Below are positions 1-9,688 of a stretch of 9,688 nt of DNA, piece after piece. The stretch spans positions 1 through 9,688 of the forward strand of contig NZ_JZWV01000365.1 in assembly GCF_000966975.1 (NCBI RefSeq), written 5' to 3'. A model generated the notes under the pieces. That model was not told where the DNA came from. It saw only the letters and a program-made list of their open reading frames with translations, and did not search any database. Position 1 is the stretch's first letter, and the number at the start of each line of letters is the position of its first letter. The position numbers and the translations under genes are program-made. This stretch comes from Streptomyces katrae. Its GTDB lineage: Bacteria; Actinomycetota; Actinomycetes; Streptomycetales; Streptomycetaceae.

Positions 1-729
1 GCCCAGCTCCAGGGCGAGGTCGGCGACGGCGTCCACGTCCTCGTCGGCCAGGTCCGGGGCGATCTTGACCAGCAGCGGGACGCGGCGGCCGGTGACCGAG
101 CGGTCGGCGGCCTCCCGTACGGCCGTCAGCAGCGGGCGCAGGGACTCCGTGGCCTGGAGGTTGCGCAGCCCCGGGGTGTTGGGCGAGGAGACGTTGACGA
201 CCAGGTAGTCCGCGTGGCGGGCGAGGCGCTCGGTGGAGATCACGTAGTCGGCGGCGGCCTCGGCCTCCGGCACCACCTTGGTCTTGCCGATGTTGACGCC
301 CACCACGGTCCTGAAGACCGGCTTGCGGGCGGCGAGGCGGGCCGCGACGGCCTCGGAGCCCTCGTTGTTGAAGCCCATGCGGTTGATCAGCGCACGGTCG
401 GGGACCAGGCGGAAGAGCCGCTTCTTGGGGTTGCCGGGCTGGGCCTGGCCGGTGACGGTGCCGATCTCGACGTGGTCGAAGCCGAGCATCGCCATGCCGT
501 CGATGGCGACGGCGTTCTTGTCGAAGCCGGCCGCGAGACCGAAGGGGCCGTGCATGCGCAGGCCCAGGGCCTCGGTGCGGAGTCCCTCGTAGCGGGGGGC
601 CAGGGCCGCGGCGACGAAGGTGCGCAGCACCGGGGTGCGGGCGGCGAGGCGGATCCACCGGAAGGCCGTGTAGTGGGCCTTCTCGGGGTCCATCCGCTTG
701 AAGACCAGATTGAAGAAGAGCTTGTACAT
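1..729 (-). CDS. pyrD: Dihydroorotate dehydrogenase (quinone), class 2, 5' part, truncated by window edge
   Basis: Oxidises dihydroorotate to orotate, the fourth step of UMP synthesis. Class 2 enzymes are FMN-dependent, sit on the inner face of the membrane and pass electrons to quinone. I translated this frame by hand: 243 residues are present, and the remaining third or so of the protein lies beyond position 1. The N-terminus [19 protein letters not shown] is the short hydrophobic/basic extension that class 2 enzymes use for membrane and quinone contact. GLAAGFDKN (64-72), EIGTVT (88-93) and [10 protein letters not shown] (115-124) are FMN/substrate-site motifs. [11 protein letters not shown] (179-189) carries the class 2 catalytic serine, S182 by alignment to the Escherichia coli motif. 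The ATG at 729 gives the family N-terminus; its ribosome binding site is weak (GGA five bases upstream). It lies 81 bp after carB, and the spacer holds a strong hairpin, so it may be expressed below the level of the upstream genes. No frameshift is visible. Confidence 0.95.
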   Translation of the reverse strand, partial: MYKLFFNLVFKRMDPEKAHYTAFRWIRLAARTPVLRTFVAAALAPRYEGLRTEALGLRMHGPFGLAAGFDKNAVAIDGMAMLGFDHVEIGTVTGQAQPGNPKKRLFRLVPDRALINRMGFNNEGSEAVAARLAARKPVFRTVVGVNIGKTKVVPEAEAAADYVISTERLARHADYLVVNVSSPNTPGLRNLQATESLRPLLTAVREAADRSVTGRRVPLLVKIAPDLADEDVDAVADLALELG

Positions 730-757
730 CGTCCGAAATATCCCTTGTCAGGTCATG

Positions 758-798
758 AAAGGGGGGACACCGACCGCTGTGGCGTCGGTGCCCCCCTT
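758..798 (-). terminator. Strong GC-rich hairpin between carB and pyrD (possible partial terminator or mRNA-processing element)
   Basis: The arms at 759-774 and 784-798 pair over 15 bp with one bulged base (767) around a 9-base loop (775-783). Six consecutive G:C pairs and a CACCGAC/GTCGGTG block make it very stable. Read in the direction of the operon, the descending arm ends in CCCCCC followed by only three T residues, two of them inside the stem. It is therefore a weak version of an intrinsic terminator. It lies 13 bp after the carB stop and 29 bp before the pyrD start. I infer attenuation of pyrD transcription or a 3'-end stabiliser for car mRNA; the sequence cannot tell these apart. Confidence 0.6.
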
Positions 799-810
799 CC
801 GGACGGGCTG

Positions 811-4111
<3,301 letters not shown>

Positions 4112-4119
<8 letters not shown>

Positions 4120-5254
4120 GCTCGGCCTCCATAAGGCTGACGAAGCGGTCGAAGAGGTAGGCGGCATCGTGCGGGCCGGCGGCCGCTTCGGGGTGGTACT
4201 GGACGCTGAAGGCCGGCTGGTCGAGCAGCTGGAGGCCTTCGACGACGTTGTCGTTCAGGCAGACGTGCGAGACCTCGGCGCGGCCGTAGGGGGTCTCGGA
4301 GACCTTGTCGAGGGGCGCGTCGACGGCGAAGCCGTGATTGTGCGCGGTGACCTCGACCTTGCCGGTGGTGCGGTCCTGGACCGGCTGGTTGATGCCGCGG
4401 TGGCCGTACTTCAGCTTGTAGGTGCCGAAGCCGAGGGCGCGGCCCAGGATCTGGTTGCCGAAGCAGATGCCGAAGAGCGGGGTCTTGCGCTCCAGGACGC
4501 CCTGCATGACGGCCACGGGGCCGTCGGCGGTGGCCGGGTCGCCCGGGCCGTTGGAGAAGAAGACGCCGTCCGGGTTGACCGCGTACACGTCCTCGACGGT
4601 GGCGGTGGCGGGCAGCACGTGCACCTCGATGCCGCGCTCGGCCATCCGGTGCGGGGTCATGCCCTTGATGCCGAGGTCGACGGCGGCGACGGTGAAGCGC
4701 TTCTCGCCGATCGCGGGGACGACGTACGTCTCCTTGGTGGCGACCTCGGCGGAGAGGTTCGCGCCCTTCATCTGCGGCTGCGCCTGGACCTTCGCCAGCA
4801 GGGCCGCGTCATCGGCGATCGTCTCGCCGGAGAAGATGCCGACGCGCATGGCGCCGCGCTCGCGCAGGTGGCGGGTCAGGGCGCGGGTGTCGACGCCGCT
4901 GATGCCGACGACGCCCTGCTTGACGAGCTCCTCGTCCAGCGAGCGCTGCGAGCGCCAGTTGGACGGGACGCGCGCGGGGTCGCGTACGACGTAGCCGGAG
5001 ACCCAGATGCGGGAGGACTCGGGGTCCTCGTCGTTGACGCCGGTGTTGCCCACGTGGGGGGCGGTCATCACGACGACCTGCCGGTGGTACGACGGGTCGG
5101 TGAGGGTCTCCTGGTAGCCGGTCATGCCGGTGGAGAACACGGCCTCGCCGAAGGTCTCCCCCACTGCGCCGTAGGCGCGGCCGCGGAAGATACGGCCGTC
5201 CTCCAGGACGAGTACGGCGGGAGCTTTGGCTGCTCCCCTGGTGGAGGTCGTCAT
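4112..5254 (-). CDS. carA: Carbamoyl-phosphate synthase, small (glutaminase) subunit
   Basis: Hydrolyses glutamine and channels the ammonia to CarB. The product is 380 residues, the normal family length. The N-terminal small-subunit domain (about 12-150) contains [21 protein letters not shown] (36-56, one helix/turn block typical of CarA) and [11 protein letters not shown] (67-77). The C-terminal class I glutamine amidotransferase domain (about 187-375) has SNGPGDP (234-240), the nucleophile elbow GICFGNQ with Cys264, and the YHPE motif supplying His354 and Glu356, so the Cys-His-Glu triad is intact. The ATG at 5254 lies in an ATGA overlap with the stop of the preceding 193-residue gene and has a GGAAGG nine bases upstream (5269-5264). 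The frame remains open upstream to 5962, but that part is the overlapping gene in another frame. The stop (TAA) lies inside the start region of carB, an 8-bp overlap. Confidence 0.97.
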
Positions 5255-5832
5255 CGTTCGGCGCCTTCCGTCGTGATGGATTGGTTCATGGAGTTGATGG
5301 CCTCGACCCATGCGGCGTGCTCGGCCGCGCGGTCGGAGCGGAATCCGGAGTCGATCAGCTTGTCGCCGTGCGCCCAGGTGACGACGAGCAGACCGCCCTC
5401 GGTGAGTACCTTGCCCGCGATTCCCTTGTCGAGGCGGGCGCCGCGCAGTCGCGGGGCCGGTACGAAGAAGTCGGTGGCACCCGGACGGACCACGTGGAGG
5501 CCCGCGTCGGTGAGGGTGAGTTCCACCCGGCTGCGCACTCCCAGACCGTGGGCGACGATCCGGTCGAGCCATTGCCCGGCGGTGGTGGACCCGTGGTACC
5601 GGCCGGTCAGGGCCAGCCGGTGCTCGGGGAGACCGTCGGGGGCGGCGGGCAGCTCCGGCAGATCGCTCTGCAGGGCGCCGCGCCATTTCCAGCCCTGCCG
5701 CATCAGCCAGTAGACGAAGGCGATGAAGACGAGCAGACCGATCACCCACGCGATGCGGGCGCCCCAGTCCGTCACCTCCGCCGACTGTCGTTCGGCGGCC
5801 TCGGCGGCCAGTTGGATTACTGCAGGTGTCAC
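5251..5832 (-). CDS. Conserved membrane-anchored protein of unknown function in the pyr operon (PH-like soluble domain suggested)
   Basis: The 193-residue product has no recognised enzymatic motif. A short N-terminal segment (1-24) is followed by one hydrophobic helix, [20 protein letters not shown] (25-44), then a basic/aromatic stop (RQGWKWR). This predicts a single-pass anchor with a cytoplasmic C-terminal domain of about 145 residues. That domain alternates beta-like stretches ([16 protein letters not shown], 103-118; [18 protein letters not shown], 120-137; [10 protein letters not shown], 147-156) and ends in a helix ([20 protein letters not shown], 166-185). Strands capped by a C-terminal helix resemble a PH-type fold; this is inference. 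Actinobacterial pyr operons, including those of Streptomyces and Mycobacterium, are known to carry an export/membrane-type gene at this position between pyrC and carA. The start is GTG at 5832 in a GTGA overlap with the pyrC stop, and the stop overlaps the carA start as ATGA, so it is embedded in a coupled translation chain. Its role in pyrimidine synthesis is unknown; a membrane scaffold for the pathway is one possibility. Confidence 0.88.
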   Translation of the reverse strand: MTPAVIQLAAEAAERQSAEVTDWGARIAWVIGLLVFIAFVYWLMRQGWKWRGALQSDLPELPAAPDGLPEHRLALTGRYHGSTTAGQWLDRIVAHGLGVRSRVELTLTDAGLHVVRPGATDFFVPAPRLRGARLDKGIAGKVLTEGGLLVVTWAHGDKLIDSGFRSDRAAEHAAWVEAINSMNQSITTEGAER

Positions 5833-7121
5833 GCCAGTTTCCCGTCCACGACCGTTGCCCGGCCCCGCAGGAAGGTGTGAGTGACGCGCCCCGGCAGCTC
5901 ACGGCCCTCGTAAGGCGTGTTGCGGCTGCGGGAGGCGAAGTGTGCGGGGTCCACGACACCACGGTACGAGGTATCGACCAAGGTCAGGTTCGCGGGTTCA
6001 CCTGCCGAGACGGGCCTGCCGTGCTGGTGGGACAGGCCGCCGATGCGGGCCGGGGCGAAGGACATGCGGTCGGCGACGCCCGCCCAGTCCAGCATCCCGG
6101 TCTCCACCATCGTCTGCTGGACGACGGAGAGCGCGGTCTCCAGGCCCACCATGCCCATGGCGGCGGCGGCCCACTCGCAGTCCTTGTCCTCGTGGGGGTG
6201 CGGGGCGTGGTCGGTGGCGACGATGTCGATCGTGCCGTCGGCGAGCGCCTCGCGCAGGGCCATCACGTCGCGCTCGGTGCGCAGCGGCGGGTTGACCTTG
6301 TAGACCGGATTGTACGAGCGCACCAGCTCGTCGGTGAGGAGCAGGTGGTGCGGGGTGACCTCGGCGGTGACGTCGATGCCGCGGGACTTGGCCCAGCGGA
6401 CGATCTCGACGGAGCCGGCGGTGGAGAGGTGGCAGATGTGCACGCGGGAACCGACGTGCTCGGCGAGGAGGACGTCGCGGGCGATGATCGACTCCTCGGC
6501 GACGGCCGGCCAGCCGCCCAGGCCGAGCTCCGCGGAGACGGTGCCCTCGTTCATCTGGGCGCCCTCGGTGAGGCGGGGCTCCTGGGCGTGCTGGGCGACG
6601 ACGCCGCCGAAGGCCTTCACGTACTCCAGGGCGCGGCGCATGATCACGGCGTCGTCCACGCACTTGCCGTCGTCGGAGAAGACGGTGACGCGGGCGGCGG
6701 ACTCGTGCATGGCGCCCAGCTCGGAGAGCTTCTTGCCCTCCAGGCCGACGGTGACGGCGCCGATCGGCTGCACGTCGCAGTAGCCGGATTCCTTGCCCAG
6801 GCGCCAGACCTGCTCGACGACGCCGGCGGTGTCGGCGACCGGGAAGGTGTTGGCCATCGCGAAGACGGCGGTGTAGCCGCCGGAGGCGGCGGCGCGGGTG
6901 CCGGTCAGGACGGTCTCGGAGTCCTCGCGGCCGGGCTCGCGCAGGTGGGTGTGGAGGTCGACGAGGCCCGGGAGGAGGACCTGGCCGGCGGCCTCGATGA
7001 CGGTGTCGACGCCCTCGGCGGACAGGCCGGTGCCCACCTGCGCGATGGTCTCGCCGTCGATCAGGACGTCCTGCGGTTCGCCGCCGAGGACCTGCGCACC
7101 GCGGATAAGGATCTTGCTCAT
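5829..7121 (-). CDS. pyrC: Dihydroorotase, class I
   Basis: Cyclises N-carbamoyl-aspartate to dihydroorotate, the third step of the pathway, in the cytoplasm. The product is 430 residues, normal for class I (the amidohydrolase fold as in Bacillus PyrC, longer than the class II E. coli enzyme). The metal site is complete: [10 protein letters not shown] (55-64) supplies His57 and His59. FSDDGK (148-153) supplies the aspartate that replaces the carbamylated lysine in this subgroup. His178 is in AQHAQE, His231 in HICHLST, and Asp304 in the ATDHAPH motif (302-308) that closes the site. NPPLR (277-281) is also a family signature. The ATG at 7121 has GAGGAG 11 bases upstream (7138-7133), inside the 3' end of pyrB, which stops only 2 bp before it. 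Its TGA overlaps the GTG of the next gene by 4 bp. Nothing unusual in the coding sequence. Confidence 0.97.
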   Translation of the reverse strand: MSKILIRGAQVLGGEPQDVLIDGETIAQVGTGLSAEGVDTVIEAAGQVLLPGLVDLHTHLREPGREDSETVLTGTRAAASGGYTAVFAMANTFPVADTAGVVEQVWRLGKESGYCDVQPIGAVTVGLEGKKLSELGAMHESAARVTVFSDDGKCVDDAVIMRRALEYVKAFGGVVAQHAQEPRLTEGAQMNEGTVSAELGLGGWPAVAEESIIARDVLLAEHVGSRVHICHLSTAGSVEIVRWAKSRGIDVTAEVTPHHLLLTDELVRSYNPVYKVNPPLRTERDVMALREALADGTIDIVATDHAPHPHEDKDCEWAAAAMGMVGLETALSVVQQTMVETGMLDWAGVADRMSFAPARIGGLSHQHGRPVSAGEPANLTLVDTSYRGVVDPAHFASRSRNTPYEGRELPGRVTHTFLRGRATVVDGKLA

Positions 7122-7123
7122 GG

Positions 7124-8104
7124 TTACTTGTTCTCCTCGGTGCGGGCGGTGGTGACGGCGGGCTCGGAGCCTCCGAGCAGCAGGTACAGGACGGCCATGC
7201 GGATCGAGACGCCGTTGGCGACCTGCTCGACGACCGTGCAGCGGTCGGAGTCGGCGACCTCGGCGGTGATCTCCATGCCGCGGACCATGGGGCCGGGGTG
7301 CATCACGATGGCGTGCTCGGGCATCTTGGCCATGCGGGCGGCGTCCAGGCCGTAGCGGCGGGAGTACTCGCGCTCGGTCGGGAAGAACGCGGCGTTCATC
7401 CGCTCGCGCTGGACGCGGAGCATCATGACCGCGTCGGACTTCGGGAGCACCTCGTCCAGGCTGTACGAGATCTCGCAGGGCCAGTTCTCGACGCCGACCG
7501 GCACCAGGGTGGGCGGGGCCACCAGGGTGACCTCGGCGCCGAGGGTGTGCAGCAGGTCGACGTTGGAGCGGGCCACGCGGCTGTGCAGGACGTCGCCGAC
7601 GATGGTGATCCGGCGGCCGTCGAGGCCCTTGCCGAGACCGGCGTCCCGGCCGACCAGGCGGCGGCGCATGGTGAAGGCGTCGAGCAGGGCCTGGGTGGGG
7701 TGCTGGTGGGTGCCGTCACCGGCGTTGATCACCGGGGCGTCGATCCAGCCGGAGTTGGCGAGCCGGTAGGGGGCGCCGGAGGCGTGGTGGCGGATGACGA
7801 CCGCGTCGACGCCCATGGCCTCCAGGGTCTGGGCGGTGTCCTTGAGGGACTCGCCCTTGGAGACGCTGGAGCCCTTCGCGGCGAAGTTGATGACGTCGGC
7901 GGAGAGGCGCTTCTCGGCGGCTTCGAAGGAGATCCGGGTGCGGGTCGAGTCCTCGAAGAACAGATTGCAGATCGTGCGGCCGCGCAGGGTGGGCAGCTTC
8001 TTTATCGGCCGGTCGGCGACGCGGGCCATCTCCTCGGCGGTGTCGAGGATGAGGACGGCGTCGTCGCGCGTGAGGTCGGCGGCCGAGATGAGGTGGCGCT
8101 TCAT
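7124..8104 (-). CDS. pyrB: Aspartate carbamoyltransferase, catalytic subunit
   Basis: Joins carbamoyl phosphate and aspartate to give N-carbamoyl-aspartate, the committed step of pyrimidine synthesis. The product is 326 residues with the two-domain transcarbamylase architecture. The carbamoyl-phosphate domain has [13 protein letters not shown] (49-61) with the STRT phosphate loop (53-56), the SKGES loop with Lys83 (82-86), and [12 protein letters not shown] (131-142). The aspartate domain has [12 protein letters not shown] (170-181), LRVQRER (229-235) and MHPGPMVRG (268-276). The ATG at 8104 has GGAG seven bases upstream and gives the usual N-terminus [11 protein letters not shown]. The frame is open to 8176, but that stretch is low-complexity spacer with hairpins and has no ribosome binding site. 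No pyrI-type regulatory subunit gene is present in the window, and the gene after pyrB is pyrC; in such operons ATCase is generally catalytic-only or associates with dihydroorotase. The TAA stop is 2 bp from pyrC. Confidence 0.97.
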   Translation of the reverse strand: MKRHLISAADLTRDDAVLILDTAEEMARVADRPIKKLPTLRGRTICNLFFEDSTRTRISFEAAEKRLSADVINFAAKGSSVSKGESLKDTAQTLEAMGVDAVVIRHHASGAPYRLANSGWIDAPVINAGDGTHQHPTQALLDAFTMRRRLVGRDAGLGKGLDGRRITIVGDVLHSRVARSNVDLLHTLGAEVTLVAPPTLVPVGVENWPCEISYSLDEVLPKSDAVMMLRVQRERMNAAFFPTEREYSRRYGLDAARMAKMPEHAIVMHPGPMVRGMEITAEVADSDRCTVVEQVANGVSIRMAVLYLLLGGSEPAVTTARTEENK

Positions 8105-8174
8105 CTGGGTGCTCCGTAAGTCGGGAGGGCAGGCAGGCTGGGCTGACGGTGGGGCGGGCAGGGCAGGCCGGGGC

Positions 8175-8198
8175 ACGGGCCCCGCCGCGGGGCCCCGT
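8175..8198 (-). other. GC-rich hairpin in the pyrR-pyrB spacer, with competing overlapping folds
   Basis: Arms 8175-8183 and 8189-8198 form nine pairs, all G:C but one, with a single bulged base around a five-base loop. Two other short hairpins use the same bases: 8170-8174 with 8179-8183, and 8193-8197 with 8201-8205. Only one of these can form at a time. No T-run follows, so it is not a classic intrinsic terminator. It lies just after the pyrR stop (8210) and about 70 bp before pyrB. Likely roles are mRNA stabilisation, partial termination, or just GC-rich self-complementarity. The rest of the spacer (8105-8170), read as RNA, is C-rich with four CTGCC units. Confidence 0.45.
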
Positions 8199-8209
8199 AC
8201 CGGGGTGGG

Positions 8210-8841
<632 letters not shown>

Positions 8842-8860
8842 CGTCTGATGTACGCCGTCC

Positions 8861-8866
8861 ACGGTA
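8861..8866 (-). promoter_or_regulatory. Possible -10 element for the pyr operon
   Basis: TACCGT on the minus strand fits the TAnnnT pattern of Streptomyces housekeeping promoters and would place the transcript start near 8854, leaving a leader of about 55 bases that contains the complete PyrR stem-loop. No convincing -35 hexamer lies 16-19 bases upstream, where the DNA is almost pure G/C. This is a weak call and the real promoter may lie further upstream. Confidence 0.25.
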
Positions 8867-8910
8867 GCAGGGCCCGGCGGGCACCCGCGCACCGGGGCCG
8901 CGCGTTCCCC

Positions 8911-8966
8911 CTCGTACGAGGGCGTCGCTGACCATTCGCTCGTACGAGGGCGTCGATGACCATTCG
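8911..8966. repeat. Tandem direct repeat, 2 x 28 bp, each with the palindrome CTCGTACGAG
   Basis: Copy one is 8911-8938 and copy two 8939-8966. They are directly adjacent and differ at one base only (C at 8928, A at 8956). Each opens with the perfect 10-bp palindrome CTCGTACGAG (8911-8920 and 8939-8948), followed by GGCGTCG, the variable base, and TGACCATTCG. The array lies between the bldD promoter and the pyrR leader, so the palindromes sit 28 bp apart, just upstream of the bldD -35 and upstream of the pyr transcript. A perfect palindrome duplicated in a divergent promoter region could be a dimeric regulator's operator. It could equally be a recent neutral duplication. I do not recognise the palindrome as a known Streptomyces operator. 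Confidence 0.9.
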
Positions 8967-8968
8967 GC

Positions 8969-8998
8969 TTGACGCATCCAGGTAACGCTGCGTAACCT
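8969..8998 (+). promoter_or_regulatory. bldD promoter (sigma-70/HrdB-like)
   Basis: TTGACG (8969-8974) and TAACCT (8993-8998) are separated by 18 bases and match the TTGACN / TAnnnT pattern of Streptomyces vegetative promoters. The transcript would start near 9004-9006, leaving a 5' leader of about 50 bases before bldD. The perfect BldD box fills most of the spacer and the first bases of the -10, the geometry expected for autorepression. Confidence 0.65.
8982..8996. promoter_or_regulatory. BldD operator (perfect BldD box)
   Basis: GTAACGCTGCGTAAC agrees at every defined position with the published 15-bp pseudo-palindromic BldD consensus nTnACnCWGnGTnAn. It lies between the -35 and -10 of the bldD promoter, consistent with the known negative autoregulation of bldD by BldD bound to cyclic di-GMP. 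Confidence 0.85.
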
Positions 8999-9011
8999 CA
9001 CAGTGAGTTAC
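8997..9011. promoter_or_regulatory. Second, near-consensus BldD box abutting the first
   Basis: CTCACAGTGAGTTAC matches eight of the nine defined positions of nTnACnCWGnGTnAn; the seventh base is G instead of C. It starts at the base right after the perfect box and covers the predicted transcription start. It also contains the TCAC/AGTGA half-sites noted in early BldD footprinting work. Side-by-side boxes suggest two bound BldD dimers. Confidence 0.6.
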
Positions 9012-9054
9012 CAGCCGCGCGGCGGAGCCGCACGTCACAGCGTCCGGGAGCCTT

Positions 9055-9555
9055 ATGTCCAGCGAATACGCCAAACAGCTCGGGGCCAAGCTCCGCGCCA
9101 TCCGCACCCAGCAGGGCCTCTCCCTCCACGGTGTCGAGGAGAAGTCCCAGGGCCGTTGGAAGGCCGTGGTGGTCGGTTCGTACGAGCGCGGGGACCGCGC
9201 CGTGACGGTCCAGCGCCTGGCCGAGCTGGCGGACTTCTACGGGGTTCCGGTCCAGGAGCTGCTCCCGGGCACGACCCCCGGCGGAGCCGCCGAGCCGCCG
9301 CCGAAGCTGCGCCTCGACCTGGAGCGCCTGGCGGGCGTGCCCGCCGAGAAGGCCGGCCCGCTCCAGCGTTACGCCGCGACCATCCAGAGCCAGCGCGGCG
9401 ACTACAACGGCAAGGTGCTGTCGATCCGCCAGGACGACCTGCGCACCCTGGCCGTCATCTACGACCAGTCCCCCTCGGTCCTGACCGAGCAGCTGATCAG
9501 CTGGGGCGTCCTGGACGCCGACGCGCGTCGCGCCGTGGCCCACGAGGACATCTAG
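9055..9555 (+). CDS. bldD: BldD, cyclic-di-GMP-dependent master repressor of development
   Basis: BldD represses sporulation and other developmental genes during vegetative growth. A tetramer of cyclic di-GMP joins two BldD subunits so they can bind DNA. The 166-residue product has both parts. The N-terminal XRE/lambda-type helix-turn-helix domain spans about 5-70 (LGAKLRAIRTQQGLSLHGVE, 9-28; VVVGSYERGDRAVTVQRLAE, 38-57). A proline-rich linker (71-84) leads to the C-terminal effector domain. This contains the RGD-X8-RQDD signature, with RGD at 114-116 and RQDD at 125-128, the residues shown to bind the four stacked c-di-GMP molecules in S. coelicolor BldD. All are intact, so the protein should be c-di-GMP responsive. 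The ATG at 9055 has GGGAG four bases upstream (9046-9050). The gene stands alone, divergent from pyrR and closed by its own terminator. Length and sequence are typical of the family. Confidence 0.97.
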   Translation: MSSEYAKQLGAKLRAIRTQQGLSLHGVEEKSQGRWKAVVVGSYERGDRAVTVQRLAELADFYGVPVQELLPGTTPGGAAEPPPKLRLDLERLAGVPAEKAGPLQRYAATIQSQRGDYNGKVLSIRQDDLRTLAVIYDQSPSVLTEQLISWGVLDADARRAVAHEDI

Positions 9556-9588
9556 TCCCCCGGCCGGGCCGGCCACCAGCAGAAACGT

Positions 9589-9639
9589 ACCGGCGGGTGC
9601 CGGGCCCCCTCCCAGGGGTCCCGGCACCCGCCGGTTTTT
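9589..9639 (+). terminator. Intrinsic terminator of bldD
   Basis: Arms 9589-9604 and 9620-9635 form a perfect 16-bp stem. The apex adds an inner CCCCT/AGGGG helix with a CCC loop, and the descending arm runs straight into TTTTT (9635-9639). It lies 33 bp after the bldD stop. It is a textbook intrinsic terminator and unusually long. The 48 bases that follow to the window end hold nothing I can identify. Confidence 0.92.
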
Positions 9640-9688
9640 CATGCTCCCCGCGCTCCCCGCGCCTCAGTGCTCCTGTGCGCCCCTGCCG

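Noticed and set aside
748..756. ATG-ACC-TGA mini-frame just after the carB-pyrD hairpin, as a possible leader peptide
   Set aside because: Two codons only, with no ribosome binding site of its own; a chance occurrence.
730..757. A separate promoter for pyrD downstream of the hairpin
   Set aside because: GATATT resembles a -10, but it is only about 12 bases from the start codon and no -35 fits within the hairpin sequence.
4120..4167. Upstream extension of carB by 16 codons to an ATG at 4167
   Set aside because: It runs inside carA in another frame; the GTG at 4119 has GGAGG six bases upstream and yields the expected MPKRTDIQS start.
8105..8176. Upstream extension of pyrB by 24 codons to an ATG at 8176
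   Set aside because: The extension is Pro/Ala-rich spacer with hairpins and no ribosome binding site, while the ATG at 8104 has GGAG at good spacing and gives the family N-terminus.
8105..8209. A second PyrR-binding loop ahead of pyrB
   Set aside because: No match to the UCCNGNGAGG core was found in the spacer on the minus strand; the only good match is ahead of pyrR.
9176..9188. TCGTACGAG inside bldD as a third copy of the 28-bp repeat palindrome
   Set aside because: It is part of the Ser-Tyr-Glu-Arg codons of the helix-turn-helix domain and lacks the rest of the repeat; a similar partial match occurs by chance in pyrC.
8998..9642. Open frame of 214 codons on the minus strand across bldD
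   Set aside because: It covers bldD and its terminator in antisense, is low-complexity and begins inside the terminator. A shadow of bldD.

Overview
The window looks like a piece of a Streptomyces (or close relative) chromosome. It is very GC-rich, with G/C-dominated third codon positions. Every encoded protein reads like its Streptomyces family member, and the right end carries bldD, a developmental regulator typical of sporulating actinomycetes. This assignment rests on reading the sequence, not on a database search.

Layout: positions 1-8797 hold a de novo pyrimidine (UMP) biosynthesis operon read entirely on the minus strand, so in transcription order from right to left: pyrR (8797-8210), pyrB (8104-7124), pyrC (7121-5829), a small membrane-anchored protein of unknown function (5832-5251), carA (5254-4112), carB (4119-811) and the 5' two thirds of pyrD (729-1, cut by the window edge). 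From pyrB to carB the genes touch or overlap (2-bp gap, two 4-bp overlaps, one 8-bp overlap), which suggests translational coupling. Two real spacers remain, pyrR-pyrB (105 bp) and carB-pyrD (81 bp), and both contain strong GC-rich inverted repeats. bldD (9055-9555, plus strand) diverges from pyrR and is followed by a strong intrinsic terminator.

The genes work together as follows. CarA/CarB make carbamoyl phosphate, PyrB condenses it with aspartate, PyrC closes the ring and PyrD oxidises dihydroorotate to orotate. PyrR senses uridine nucleotides. The pyrR leader contains a recognisable PyrR-binding stem-loop (8808-8841) whose lower stem pairs with the pyrR Shine-Dalgarno. This implies translational repression, as established for Mycobacterium smegmatis, rather than Bacillus-type attenuation.

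The 257-bp divergent region between pyrR and bldD is the densest in signals. It holds the PyrR RNA element, a 28-bp tandem duplication with a perfect 10-bp palindrome in each copy, a sigma-70-like bldD promoter, and a perfect BldD box abutting a near-perfect second one, implying bldD autoregulation. I see no mobile elements, CRISPR, tRNA or rRNA genes, and no clearly new multi-gene system. The most interesting items are the regulatory structures and the uncharacterised membrane protein inside the operon.
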